From: Haladaptatus halobius
Lineage (GTDB): Archaea; Halobacteriota; Halobacteria; Halobacteriales; Haladaptataceae
Direction: 5' to 3'
Length of the DNA stretch: 64,000 bases
Assembly: GCF_020618475.1 (NCBI RefSeq)
Contig: NZ_CP085336.1
Location: 186,001 to 250,000, forward strand
Under the pieces are notes generated by a model. That model worked only from the letters and a program-made list of their open reading frames with translations, did not search any database and was not told the DNA's origin. Shown here piece after piece: positions 34,992-44,384 of this stretch. The position numbers were made by a program, and so were the translations under genes. Numbering within the stretch: position 1 is the first letter of the stretch; each line of letters opens with the position of its first letter.

Positions 34992-37181
34992 TTATTGTTC
35001 TTCGGTTCGTCTCCCAGCATGCCCTGGATAGTCACGTTCAAATCGATCGGCTATTTCCTGCGTAGTAACTTCAATGATCACAGGGCGACCATGGGGGCAC
35101 GCATAAGGGTTTTCACAATCGTCAAGTGTCGAAAGGAGCTCAACCATTGATCCCTCTCGCAATGATGTGTTTCCAGTAATCGAAGGATAACACGCAAAAT
35201 CGGCAAGCAGCGCGTCAGCCATTGCTTCAATCGTGGTATGTTCACTTTCGTTTGGATCGGTTGAGAGAAACTCACCAAGAACATCTCGTAACAACCTTGG
35301 TTCCAGCGTTTCGTTAAACACCGTTGGAACCGTTGTCACCGTCACTGTCCGATTTTCATCGGTATCAGTCCGTCCTGCATGAAACCCAAGCTGGGCAAGT
35401 GCGTCTTGATACTCATCAAATAATGCTGCTTCACCGGCCGTGAGTTCAAGTGTAACTGGAGAAGCAAGCACTTGCGTTTCAGTAGTACCTGCGAACTGTT
35501 CGTTGAGTCGCTCATAATTGATCCGTTCATCTGCGGCATGCTGATCAACCAGTACTAACCCATCCGGAGTCTCCGCAATGATATATGTATTGTGTAGCTG
35601 ACCAAGAACGTGCATCCGAGGGAGGTGTTCGTACTCAGGGGTTTCGGTATCATCACTGAGTGTGGCACTTTCAGTCGAACCAGAGAATTTCTGCCCTGAC
35701 TCCAGCGTCTGCTCCGTGTGACGATGGTGGCTGGGCTGATCTTGTGAAGGTTTGCCATCAAGTGAGTCACTCGTAGACGATGTCTCTGGTTGTGTCGTCG
35801 ATTCGTCTCCCAGCGGTGTGGAAGTCGTATCTGGTTCAGTCGAGACCGTCTCCGTTAGCTGATCCTCACTAACTCCTTCTGATGTTACTGGTGTATCTTT
35901 CTCTACCGGAGAAACATCCCACTCGGTATGCTGGTTTTCGGATGCTTCAGCCGTAGCATTGGTGGCCGTGTCTTGGCGTTTGTGTTTTGGCGAACTATCG
36001 GACTCTACAGTTACTGATCCAGTATCGGGTACGTTCTCGTTGGACTTCTTGTCTCTTTCTGGCGCTAATTCGGATTGCTCACTACTCGGTATAATCTCGG
36101 CATCATCGGGAGCAGACCGTCCACGTGGTGCGGATGTTCGGATCAAACCATGATCAAGGAGTGTGCTCTCAACCGTCTCACGAACCTGTTCACAGACACC
36201 TTCCTCGTCATTAAATCGCACTTCCATCTTTCGTGGGTGAACATTCACATCCACTGAATCCTTTGGGACGTTGAGGAAGAGTACCACGAATGGATAGCGA
36301 TTGACGTCCAATTGATTACCGTAGGCCGACAAAATTGCGTTTCGAACGGCAGCCGAATTTACGTACCGACCATTAATATTTGTCGACATGTACTCTCGAG
36401 TACTCCGAGTCGTTTCAGGATTGCTAATAAATCCACGAATATTGTTCACCGGTCCATCCATGAGATCCTCATCTTCCTGATCGATTTCGATCATGGATGT
36501 GGCGACCTCTTTACCGTAGACCGAGAGAATAGTCGCCTGGAGGTTATCCCGGCCAGTTGTAGAAAATACCTCACGACCGTTGTGTTTCAATGAAAATGCG
36601 ATATCAGGGTTCGCAAGCGCATATTCTGTCACAACTGTGTTGATATGCGAGAACTCAGTTGCATTGGTCTTAAGGTATTTTTTCCGTGCTGGAGTATTGT
36701 AAAATAGATCCGTTACTTCGACAGTTGTTCCTTCTGGACAGCCAGCTGGCGATACATCTTCGACAGTTCCACCACTCATCTGGAGATTAGTTCCGGCATC
36801 TGTTGATCCGCGAGCCTTCGTTCTGATTGTCAGTCGTGAGACGGCCCCAATCGTGTGTAATGCCTCGCCGCGGAATCCAAGTGTCGTCACACCAGATTCG
36901 ATGTCTGTGATATCGGTTATTTTACTCGTAGTATGCTCCTGCACAGCCATACGGACGTCCGTCTCACTCATACCACGACCATTGTCACTGACGGCGACAC
37001 GTTCTATCCCACCCGCATCGACTGTCACCTCAATTCGCGATGCATCAGCGTCAATACTGTTCTCGACAAATTCCTTCACAACGGATGCAGGACGTTCTAC
37101 GACCTCCCCCGCTGCGATTTGGTGTACTGTCCTCTCATCCAGTTTTTGAATTCGTGTTTCGTCTCTTGAATCGTCAGTCAT
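34992..37181 (-). CDS. mutL: DNA mismatch repair protein MutL
   Basis: A 729-residue MutL. The N-terminal GHKL ATPase has HQIAAGEVVERPASVVKEFV, then ENSIDADASRIEV (with the catalytic Glu and Mg-binding Asn), VSDNGRGM, TTLGFRGEALHTIGAVS and TSK loops. A poorly conserved Ser/Thr/Asp-rich linker follows (about residues 340-520). The C-terminal domain carries DQHAADERINYE, matching the endonuclease motif D-Q-H-A-x2-E-x4-E, and ACPHGRPV near the end (A-C-P-H-G-R-P). So this is an endonuclease-active MutL that nicks the strand after MutS recruitment. The ATG at 37,181 overlaps the mutS stop by eight bases, indicating translational coupling. The 23 codons further upstream are mutS in another frame. 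Confidence 0.95.
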   Translation of the reverse strand: MTDDSRDETRIQKLDERTVHQIAAGEVVERPASVVKEFVENSIDADASRIEVTVDAGGIERVAVSDNGRGMSETDVRMAVQEHTTSKITDITDIESGVTTLGFRGEALHTIGAVSRLTIRTKARGSTDAGTNLQMSGGTVEDVSPAGCPEGTTVEVTDLFYNTPARKKYLKTNATEFSHINTVVTEYALANPDIAFSLKHNGREVFSTTGRDNLQATILSVYGKEVATSMIEIDQEDEDLMDGPVNNIRGFISNPETTRSTREYMSTNINGRYVNSAAVRNAILSAYGNQLDVNRYPFVVLFLNVPKDSVDVNVHPRKMEVRFNDEEGVCEQVRETVESTLLDHGLIRTSAPRGRSAPDDAEIIPSSEQSELAPERDKKSNENVPDTGSVTVESDSSPKHKRQDTATNATAEASENQHTEWDVSPVEKDTPVTSEGVSEDQLTETVSTEPDTTSTPLGDESTTQPETSSTSDSLDGKPSQDQPSHHRHTEQTLESGQKFSGSTESATLSDDTETPEYEHLPRMHVLGQLHNTYIIAETPDGLVLVDQHAADERINYERLNEQFAGTTETQVLASPVTLELTAGEAALFDEYQDALAQLGFHAGRTDTDENRTVTVTTVPTVFNETLEPRLLRDVLGEFLSTDPNESEHTTIEAMADALLADFACYPSITGNTSLREGSMVELLSTLDDCENPYACPHGRPVIIEVTTQEIADRFERDYPGHAGRRTEEQ

Positions 37182-39864
37182 CGTTCTGAGACCCCTCTTT
37201 AGAATTTTCAAGCTTCGTTTGCCAGGTTTCAACCTTTTGCAGTAGCTCAATTGGAGCTATTTCATCGATCGGAGTATCCGTAACTGCCTCTAACACGTCT
37301 TTAGCTTCTGGCCCAAAACTCGCTTCTAACTCACTTTCTTTGGTCGTGTCTGGAGTGGTAGTAGCCTTCGCCGAGGTTTGTACTTGGTTCGATCCAGGAT
37401 TGAATATAGCTTGTTGTGACTCATGTATCGACCTGCCGCTCCTAGCTTCGATAGCTTTGTTTGCTTGAAGCTTTGCGAGCACATCATGGGCACGGACCGT
37501 AACTGGTGTAGGGATACCTGCTAACTCAGCCACGTGAATACCATAGCTCCGATCGGCCGGACCTTCTTTAATTGTACGTAGGAACGTTACTTTCCCGTTT
37601 GTTTCATCAACTGTGACATGGACGTTCTCAACAGAGTTGAGATGGTCTGCGAGTATTGTGAGTTCATGGTAGTGAGTAGCGAAGAGAGTGTTTGCTCGTA
37701 CCTCATTGTGTAAGTACTCGGTCGCAGCCCACGCAATTGAGATACCATCATAGGTCGCTGTCCCACGGCCAACCTCGTCAAGAATGACTAATGAGCGCTC
37801 CGTCGCAGAGTGAAGAATATTACTAAGCTCTTGCATCTCAACCATGAACGTCGAGCGACCCTGTGCCAGCTCATCTAACGCACCGACCCGAGTAAAGATC
37901 CCATCTACAATACCAATCGTCGCCTCCGTCGCAGGGACAAAACTGCCGATTTGTGCAAGGAGAGTAATCAGCGCTACTTGTCGCATGTACGTAGACTTTC
38001 CACTCATGTTCGGACCAGTTACGATGAGCAACTTTCGGTTGGTATCCAACCGAACATCGTTTGGCACGAATTCGGTGGTTTGTTCGACGACTGGATGCCG
38101 ACCCTGGTCGATTCTCAATGCATCAGAATCAACCAGGTCCGGACAGATCCAGTTGTTCGCTACCGCATGTACAGCTAGACTTGTCAAAACGTCAGTTTCT
38201 GCAAATACTTGCCCGACAGTTTGTAGCAAAGTCGCATGACCGGCAATCATCGTACAAAGTTCCGTGAAGAGTTCAACCTCTAAGTCGCCTCGTTGTTTCT
38301 CTAAACGGAGGATTTCACGTTCCCGATCTTTTAGTTCCTCAGTTGTATATCGTTTTGAGTTTGTAAGGGTCTTTATTTCCTTATAGAATGAGGGAACCTT
38401 ATTAGTATCTGACTTGCCAACCTGGATGAAGTAGCCGTCTGTCTTATTCCTATTTACTTGGAGATGTGCGATCCCGTGTTGTCGTTTCTCTCGTTGATCA
38501 AGTGTCTTGATCCACTCAACTGCGCTCTCATGCTGTTCAATAAGTGTGTCAAGTTTATCGTGATAGCCCTGCTTGAACACTCCTCGTTCTGAAGGTGATC
38601 CTGGTGGTTCCTCGGTAAGTGCATCTTGTAACTCCGAATAAAGGGACTCGACCTGTTCATCATCAAGACGATTAACAATTTCAGAAAGGGGTGAATCGGC
38701 GAGTCCAGGGGCGGCCGTGATCGTTTCTCTCAGTTCCGGCAGCCATTCTAGCGAGTCACGAACTCGAAGTAGATCACGAGGAGAAGCACTTCCATGGGTG
38801 ACTTTACTCGCTAGTCGTTCGAGGTCGTATACACCGTTGAGTATATCTCGAACCACCTCACGGGGCAATGCAGCGTTTGCAAACGCTCCAACGCTCTTAT
38901 GGCGATGTTCCAGTGCTGATTTGGAGCGCCGAGGACGTTGTAGCCATTCTTTGAGTAATCGCCCTCCTTGGCTTGTCACTGTATGGTCGAGAGTATCAAA
39001 CAGTGAACCCACAGCGTTCCCGTGCATTGTTTCGGTAAGTTCGAGATTTCGTTGAGTGGTTGCATCAAGTTCGACATGATCATCTGCGTGGTACGACTGA
39101 AGGCGTGTCATTGACGAGCGAACACCTGTTCCAGTCTCCTCAATATAGGAGAGGATTGCACCTGCTGCGCGAATCTCTGCCTTACTCTTAGTGTCGAGAC
39201 TCAGGCTCGAAAGCATCCCTTCACCAAAGTGTTCACGCATTGTATGTGTCGCACGACCTGGTGCGAAGGAGTCTGCATCGTGAATTGATGGAGTGGCAGA
39301 TGTCTGTCCACGCAGTTGCTCAAGGAAGCGATCGTCATTTCGAAGTTCTGGTCCTGGAAGTACTTCGAGGGGATCAAACCGATAGAATTCTGTGAATAAC
39401 CGAGCATTCGCATTTTCGTCTGCTATGTCTGTAACGTAGAAACGTCCAGTAGTAATATCAGCGAATGCAAGGCCGTAGTGATCGTCTGAGATCTGAACTA
39501 CCGACGCAATGTATCGAGCATCTGTAGAATTCGTCTCCAATAGAGTACCTGGTGTGACGGTTCTTGTTATCTCTCGGCAGTATCCATCTTCCGTCTTATA
39601 CTGCTCGGCAATAGCAACTCGATATCCGCGCTCAACAAGTTGTTTGAGGTATGGTGTGAGATCGTCTACTGGTACTCCTGCCATCGGATAGCTTCGGTTC
39701 TGTACTGATTTCTGGGATATTTTTAGGTCGAGTAAATCAGCAGCTGTCTCGGCGTCATCAGCAAAAAATTCATAGAAGTCTCCGACTTGCATTGTCAATA
39801 AATCTGCCTCTGTTCTCTGTTTTAACGAAAAATATTCCCCAATGATCCCGTTCGAATTAGCCAT
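37174..39864 (-). CDS. mutS: DNA mismatch repair protein MutS
   Basis: An 896-residue MutS of the haloarchaeal MutS1 type. The mismatch-reading motif is QVGDFYEFFADDAETA (F-Y-E). The connector, core and clamp regions follow, then the ATPase: Walker A TGPNMSGKSTYMRQVALITL, Walker B LVILDEVGRGTATYDGISIA, and FATHYHELT. A C-terminal helix-turn-helix lies near the end (DTPIDEIAPIELLQKVETWQ). MutS binds base mismatches and small loops, and with MutL starts repair. The start at MANSNGIIGEYFSL is preferred over an ATG three codons upstream. It is the first gene of a two-gene operon with mutL. Both genes look intact, which matters because many neighbours are decayed. Confidence 0.95.
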   Translation of the reverse strand: MANSNGIIGEYFSLKQRTEADLLTMQVGDFYEFFADDAETAADLLDLKISQKSVQNRSYPMAGVPVDDLTPYLKQLVERGYRVAIAEQYKTEDGYCREITRTVTPGTLLETNSTDARYIASVVQISDDHYGLAFADITTGRFYVTDIADENANARLFTEFYRFDPLEVLPGPELRNDDRFLEQLRGQTSATPSIHDADSFAPGRATHTMREHFGEGMLSSLSLDTKSKAEIRAAGAILSYIEETGTGVRSSMTRLQSYHADDHVELDATTQRNLELTETMHGNAVGSLFDTLDHTVTSQGGRLLKEWLQRPRRSKSALEHRHKSVGAFANAALPREVVRDILNGVYDLERLASKVTHGSASPRDLLRVRDSLEWLPELRETITAAPGLADSPLSEIVNRLDDEQVESLYSELQDALTEEPPGSPSERGVFKQGYHDKLDTLIEQHESAVEWIKTLDQREKRQHGIAHLQVNRNKTDGYFIQVGKSDTNKVPSFYKEIKTLTNSKRYTTEELKDREREILRLEKQRGDLEVELFTELCTMIAGHATLLQTVGQVFAETDVLTSLAVHAVANNWICPDLVDSDALRIDQGRHPVVEQTTEFVPNDVRLDTNRKLLIVTGPNMSGKSTYMRQVALITLLAQIGSFVPATEATIGIVDGIFTRVGALDELAQGRSTFMVEMQELSNILHSATERSLVILDEVGRGTATYDGISIAWAATEYLHNEVRANTLFATHYHELTILADHLNSVENVHVTVDETNGKVTFLRTIKEGPADRSYGIHVAELAGIPTPVTVRAHDVLAKLQANKAIEARSGRSIHESQQAIFNPGSNQVQTSAKATTTPDTTKESELEASFGPEAKDVLEAVTDTPIDEIAPIELLQKVETWQTKLENSKEGSQNDD

Positions 39865-40013
39865 TTGCTTCACCTCTTGTTTTTCCTTTCCTGAGTGGTT
39901 CAGAGCACTTCACTTCTACTGGTTTAACGTTTAGCCCACAGGTACAACCCTAGTTCTTGTCTCATGTGAACACCGAATGTCCCCCGGCATTCATCTCATA
40001 ATCATATCCGACT

Positions 40014-40368
40014 GCACTGGTACTAAGAACTCTCCGCAGAGTGAAAGTGAAGAAGGACGGATTTGCGTCGTTGTCGGGACGAAGTGAAGATCAACGGTCA
40101 GCAGAATCCCGCTGAGCACCAGTACGTGGTCTTCATCGACGATATGATCGACGAGCTGATAGCCTGCATCTGTCTGCACCACGTCCACCGGAACGCCGTC
40201 TGCAAACACATGGCTGCTGTCGAGAACGCAACCGACGGGACGCTCGACGCCTTCCCTTCGGAGGAGAATGAAGACGATGCCGAACCAGAAGACTGCGACT
40301 GCGACGGCCTCGGTGATTTCCCGTGCTGGCCGTATGTGAGAACGGGACGGAAGGAACTTCCGAATTAA
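40014..40368 (+). pseudogene. SWIM zinc-finger gene, copy 4, internal loss
   Basis: It starts with a degenerate head (TKNSPQSESEEG), loses the middle, then resumes QQNPAEHQYVVFIDDMIDEL and IACICLHHVHRNAVCKHMAA (C-x-C...C-x-H). It ends DCDCDGLGDFPCWPYVRTGR, then KELPN-stop. One Cys of the terminal C-W-P-C motif is a Tyr. The frame from 40,063 to the stop is open but lacks the N-terminal third of the family. Confidence 0.6.
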
Positions 40369-40496
40369 CTCGATCACAATATATGCCGATTTGTGGTACT
40401 ACAGACGGATTACGGGTAGCAAATACGATAATGAAAAATAACCAGCGAGAACGGTGAGTCTGTTGTTCTATTTACCTTACAAAATTTGTTTAATGT

Positions 40497-42098
40497 ATGG
40501 TACCGATTAACGTGATGCCTCGGAGATCCCCCATGATTCGAATTATCGATGTCGAGATGGAACATACGCTTAGCGAATACACGACCGATCTCGTCCTCCG
40601 GAAACCAGTTCAAGAAATGCAAAACAGCGTCGTTGACGACGTTGCGGCACTCAACGGCCACACGGTCTGGATGGTGAACTCGACAGCGAGCGGCGGCGGC
40701 GTTGCCGAAATGATGCCGAAACTCATCAGTCTCTTCCGTGCACTTGGCGTTGAGACTAAATGGGCAGTCATTGACGTTGACGACTCCGCGTTTTTCGAAT
40801 TTACGAAGGATATCCACAACCTCCTTCACGGTGTAGGTGATCCCGTAATTGTAGATCAGGAACGCACACTCTACGAGCAAGTGAGCCGTTCAGTGGCCAA
40901 CGAGCTTGCCGGACGGCTTTCCACTGAAGATGTTCTTGTCGTTCACGATCCCCAACCGCTTGCAGCGGGTGCGATGACCATCGAAGAACTCGGAATTCCT
41001 GCTGTTTGGCGCTGTCACATCGGCTCCGAGCAACAGTCCGACAAATCACAGGCTGCATGGGAGTTCTTGCAACCGTGGCTATGCAACTATGACCAAACTA
41101 TCTTCACGCTCCCCGCATACGTCCCTGAGTTCCTGCAGGACGACACGACCATTATCCCACCAGCTATCGATCCGTTCAATGCGAAAAACCGACGCCTCAG
41201 AACACAGGAAGTCGCTAGCATCCTCACGCGTGCCGAACTTGTCGCCACGAACCACCCGACGGAGTCGTTCGACGAACCAGCGCGACGATTGCAGGCTGAT
41301 GGAACCTTCGCGCCGGCGACCGACTTAGCAGATCTTGGGCTACTCTTTCGCCCTATCGTTTGCCAGATCTCCCGCTGGGATAGCCTCAAAGGGTTTATTC
41401 CTCTATTACGTGGATTCGCCCATCTTAAAAGCGATGTTCAGCCATCACCCGATACCATCGTGGACGAGTCCAAGATGTCGTCAGAGAAAGCGGTAGGAGA
41501 AGCGCCGAACGGCGGGGAGGTAGCGACCCCGAACGAGGACGACAATATGAGTGAGTCGATTCGCACCGATGCCCATCAACGACGAATCGAACATGCCAGA
41601 CTCGTCCTCGCTGGTCCCAATCCATCGTCAGTCGCCGACGATCCCGAAGGACAGGCGGCACTTGAAAAAATAGAGGAAACGTGGCGCTCACTTGAATCTT
41701 CGATTCAGGAGGATGTCGCCATTATCGTTATGCCTCCAGATCAACACGAAAGCGCACTCGTCATCAATGCGCTACAACGCTGTGCTACGGTTGTAGCTCA
41801 AAACTCGCTCCGCGAAGGGTTCGGCCTCACAGTTACGGAGGCGATGTGGAAACGTGCTGTTTTGATGGGCTCCGACACTGGCGGTATCGGTGTGCAAATT
41901 CGTGATGACGAAGACGGTCTGCTCGTGCCGGATGCTGCCGACCCAGTTTCGGTCGCCAACACGCTTGATGCAGTGTTTGAGAATCCTGGCCAATGGAATG
42001 AGTGGTCGCACAATGCCCAAAGGCGAGTCGCCGATAAGTATCTCGTCTTCGAACAGGTGACGCGTTGGCTCGACACGCTTGGCACGCTGGTTCGATAA
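40497..42098 (+). CDS. TreT-like trehalose synthase (GT4 glycosyltransferase)
   Basis: A 533-residue retaining glycosyltransferase of the GT-B fold. Near the start it has NSTASGGGVAEMMPKLISLF, then RALGVETKWAVIDV, the donor/acceptor loop typical of TreT, and AVWRCHIGSEQQSD. The C-terminal domain has PIVCQISRWDSLKGFIPLLR and the acidic motif NSLREGFGLTVTEAMWKRAV (E-x7-E), followed by VLMGSDTGGIGVQIRDDEDG. TreT makes trehalose from NDP-glucose and glucose, here probably as a compatible solute. A hydrophilic, acidic insert of about 55 residues lies between LLRGFAHLKSD and RLVLAGPNP-like ARLVLAGPNP, absent from the usual family. It is monocistronic. The start could also be at MPRRSP or MIRIIDVEM. 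Confidence 0.82.
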   Translation: MVPINVMPRRSPMIRIIDVEMEHTLSEYTTDLVLRKPVQEMQNSVVDDVAALNGHTVWMVNSTASGGGVAEMMPKLISLFRALGVETKWAVIDVDDSAFFEFTKDIHNLLHGVGDPVIVDQERTLYEQVSRSVANELAGRLSTEDVLVVHDPQPLAAGAMTIEELGIPAVWRCHIGSEQQSDKSQAAWEFLQPWLCNYDQTIFTLPAYVPEFLQDDTTIIPPAIDPFNAKNRRLRTQEVASILTRAELVATNHPTESFDEPARRLQADGTFAPATDLADLGLLFRPIVCQISRWDSLKGFIPLLRGFAHLKSDVQPSPDTIVDESKMSSEKAVGEAPNGGEVATPNEDDNMSESIRTDAHQRRIEHARLVLAGPNPSSVADDPEGQAALEKIEETWRSLESSIQEDVAIIVMPPDQHESALVINALQRCATVVAQNSLREGFGLTVTEAMWKRAVLMGSDTGGIGVQIRDDEDGLLVPDAADPVSVANTLDAVFENPGQWNEWSHNAQRRVADKYLVFEQVTRWLDTLGTLVR

Positions 42099-42261
42099 TG
42101 ACCACTGCTTTCTCACGAACTAGTCGCCCCTACCGTATTAAAAGCTCCTCGCCCGTCGCTTGCTGCGGACGGCGTTGCCTGGTCCTGTTCTACGAAGGTA
42201 TCCCTAATCGAGATGTTTATTTCTGTCACTATTGCCGACAACAACGGCTCTCCCTGACCAA

Positions 42262-42450
42262 CTATCCCTCGGGAACCCACAAGATAACCACCCGCGGACT
42301 CAACTTCCCACGCTCCACCGCACCGTCCTCATGCAACGTTTCAAGCCGTCGATGCGCGGATGGCCGCTCAATCTCAAACGTATCCGCCACCCACCGAGCG
42401 GTCACTGCAGGAAACTCCAATTCGTGTATCGCGTAAGAATAGTTTAGTGA
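42262..42450 (-). pseudogene. Small winged-helix gene (family A), copy 2
   Basis: The minus strand reads IHELEFPAVTARWVADTFEI, then ERPSAHRRLETLHEDGAVER and GKLSPRVVILWVPEG-stop. The winged helix itself is intact in this copy, but the usual head (R-D-x-x-G-x-F, then T-T-D-D-x-I-L) is missing or diverged, and no good start codon is seen. The 3' flank shares about 30 bases with the copy at 52.8 kb. Confidence 0.6.
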
Positions 42451-42588
42451 CCTCGGCTGTGGTTGAGAACCTACAAATATCATTTAAGACATGAACCGAT
42501 ATGGAGACAGCCGCAACACCAATCTGAAACTACTCTCTCATCTACTACCCCAATTCATTTGGCTGCTCACCCAGACTAACATGTAAAC

Positions 42589-43044
42589 ATGCCTCACCAA
42601 AATTTCGATCATAACTCACATATGCGCCGCGCCTTCGAGCTTGCTCGTGAGGCTGCCGGCCGCGGTGATCGACCCTTCGGTAGCGTACTCGTCCGTGACG
42701 ATACAGTCATCATGGCTGATTCGAACCGTGTCCTCACAGAGAATGATATTCGTCGGCATCCCGAACTCCACCTCGCCTACCGAGCGTGTCAGGAACTGAA
42801 TCAGGAGGAACGGGCTGAGACGGTTATGTACACAAGTACAGAGCCGTGCCCGATGTGTGCTGGTGGAATGGTTATGGCTGGGTTCGAACGAGTGATCTAT
42901 AGTGTTGGTAGCGATGAAATGGCGGAATTTACAGGAACTGAGCCATCCGTTCGTTCGGCAGACATCCTCGAGGACGTCACCGACGTCGTTGGCCCCGTCC
43001 TGAATGACGAGGGTCGACAGATTCACGACGAATCCAATTGGTGA
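42589..43044 (+). CDS. Nucleoside/guanine deaminase of the cytidine-deaminase superfamily
   Basis: A 151-residue Zn2+ enzyme. The ligands are in RRHPELHLAYRACQEL (H-x-E; most relatives have H-A-E, here H-P-E) and STEPCPMCAGGMVMAGF (P-C-x2-C). The arrangement, and the following RVIYSVGSDEMAEFTG region, resembles guanine deaminases and TadA-like nucleoside deaminases that act on free bases. It may take part in purine salvage. The start MPHQNFDHNSHMRRAFELAR precedes the first family helix. It is the only gene in its stretch, and a short small ORF follows on the same strand. Confidence 0.82.
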   Translation: MPHQNFDHNSHMRRAFELAREAAGRGDRPFGSVLVRDDTVIMADSNRVLTENDIRRHPELHLAYRACQELNQEERAETVMYTSTEPCPMCAGGMVMAGFERVIYSVGSDEMAEFTGTEPSVRSADILEDVTDVVGPVLNDEGRQIHDESNW

Positions 43045-43209
43045 ATTCAGGTCCACCACAGATACTGATCCTCCTCTCACTTGTTTTTTGTTCGGATTGA
43101 GGACAGGATGGACACTGAACGATGGTTCACACACGAAGTGTGACGTCGTCTGGGGGGGTTCCTGGTTCAACCAAGTCCACTCCTCGACGTCACAGAGAGC
43201 GAATCACCT

Positions 43210-43368
43210 GTGAAAGACGAAGACGATTCGACGACCTCGACAACCTGGCAGACGGAACGACGGCGGCTGAAGGATGCCAATCTCGTGCTTGACACGTTAA
43301 TAAAGCTCGCGAGGTTATTTGCGCTCGGCGTGCCTCCACTGTTGGCACTCCTTAGCGTCGTTTCCTAA
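43210..43368 (+). CDS. Small protein with C-terminal membrane helix
   Basis: A GTG-started 52-codon ORF with a charged N-terminal half (KDEDDSTTSTTWQTERRRLK) and a hydrophobic C-terminal helix (LARLFALGVPPLLALLSVVS). The frame is open for a further 22 codons upstream without a start codon. It could be a tail-anchored micro-protein or the end of a truncated gene; no family is recognised. Confidence 0.35.
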   Translation: MKDEDDSTTSTTWQTERRRLKDANLVLDTLIKLARLFALGVPPLLALLSVVS

Positions 43369-43507
43369 CAAGAGTACCATATTGTTCGCCCTTTTCGAAT
43401 AGCGTCATTTGACTAACTCATCATTCTCAGTTCGAACCATTAATACTGAGGAAGGTAGATTATATGTACTATCGAATTCAAAGCAGAGATTAAATGGTGT
43501 GTGACGA

Positions 43508-43573
43508 ATGAAGGACGTTGCGTTCGATCCGCTTGAAAAATGGACGGAAGCACCACCGGAGGTTGGCTAATGG
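43508..43573 (+). other. 20-codon leader ORF overlapping the next start (TAATG)
   Basis: ATG starts MKDVAFDPLEKWTEAPPEVG and stops at TAA, whose last bases are the ATG of the following membrane protein. It is either a translational-coupling leader or the N-terminal piece of a truncated upstream gene. Confidence 0.4.
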
Positions 43574-43899
43574 CCCTGCCGGTCGTTCCACTCAATCACA
43601 ACACACCGCTGTTTCCCAACACGTTGGGATTATTCGGTGTTGCGCTAGTCATCCTTATGATAATCCTCAGGGGAGACGCCCATGATGATGCCCTCTACCT
43701 TCGGGCACTGTTCGCGGTGTTCGTGGTATCCATAATCGCCAGTGGAGCGGTTGAAATGATCTTTCATCGGGACGATCTATCTTTGTGGTTCGACACCGTG
43801 GCGAGCCTGGCGATACTGTGTGCTGGCATGGCGATGGTGCTCGAGTATTACTTGCTGACCGAGGATCGGGACGACCAGGACAACTTTCCTGACTACTGA
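43570..43899 (+). CDS. Small three-helix membrane protein
   Basis: A 109-residue protein with three hydrophobic segments (TLGLFGVALVILMIIL, YLRALFAVFVVSIIASGAVE, LWFDTVASLAILCAGMAMVL) and an acidic tail (TEDRDDQDNFPDY). I chose MALPVVPLN as the start because its ATG overlaps the stop of a 20-codon leader (TAATG) and the first helix follows soon after. No family is recognised. It lies about 330 bases before the first of two palindromic sites. Confidence 0.55.
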   Translation: MALPVVPLNHNTPLFPNTLGLFGVALVILMIILRGDAHDDALYLRALFAVFVVSIIASGAVEMIFHRDDLSLWFDTVASLAILCAGMAMVLEYYLLTEDRDDQDNFPDY

Positions 43900-43959
43900 G
43901 GTCGTGAGATAAGCTTAAAGATAGACGATGACCGTGAACGAGAGTCAGTAGCATCAGAT

Positions 43960-43978
43960 GTTAGCACAAAGTACTAAC
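43960..43978. promoter_or_regulatory. Operator-like site GTTAG-N9-CTAAC, site 1
   Basis: GTTAGCACAAAGTACTAAC has the same outer half-sites and total length (19) as site 2 at 44,251. The centre is less symmetric. It lies just downstream of the small membrane protein, in a gene-free stretch. Confidence 0.4.
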
Positions 43979-44250
43979 CACTATTTTCTCGCCAGTGAAT
44001 CTGAGTACGTCGTCACTCTCTTAGACGTCTTCTTTCGGCCGTAGCGATAGCACTCGGCTGTAAGTGGCCGACCGTCACTCGTCACGTGGCACACCACACA
44101 TGTCCACGACGAACCCCGAATCGGAGCCTAAACAGGTCACACTCTAACCGACTTCTTTGTTTGAGAGTACTACCTCTCATTCCTCCTCATCAAGCAAATT
44201 TCTCCTCACCATCCCTCAGTCGCACTTCTTGATACGACGCTAGTGGTAGT

Positions 44251-44269
44251 GTTAGTATTATATACTAAC
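44251..44269. promoter_or_regulatory. Perfect palindrome GTTAGTAT-TAT-ATACTAAC, site 2
   Basis: An 8-bp perfect inverted repeat around a 3-base centre, overlapping a TATA-like sequence (TATTATATA). It looks like an operator on top of a promoter core. A tiny minus-strand ORF lies about 40 bases downstream. The regulator is not known. Confidence 0.5.
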
Positions 44270-44384
44270 ATCGAGGAGGACTCTAAATTTCGTCTTTCTA
44301 CTACTGTAGAGGCATCATAGTGCAATAAAAACACTTGTTGATACAGGTTCACTCTTCGTACAATCGTCTCGCTTATGGGAATCA

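Larger units (their letters stand above)
43900..44384. other. 485-base gene-free region between convergent genes
   Basis: No coding sequence is convincing. The stretch contains two related palindromes of 19 bases (43,960 and 44,251). Downstream of the second, on the minus strand, there is a tiny frame (VRRNLLDEEE-stop, near 44,213). Why such operator-like sites occur with no gene beside them is not clear. Confidence 0.45.

Noticed and set aside
39955..40060. Upstream region of mutS as a tRNA or RNA gene
   Set aside because: I looked for a cloverleaf with T-loop G-G-T-T-C-x-A and acceptor pairing here and in other gaps and found none that pairs throughout.
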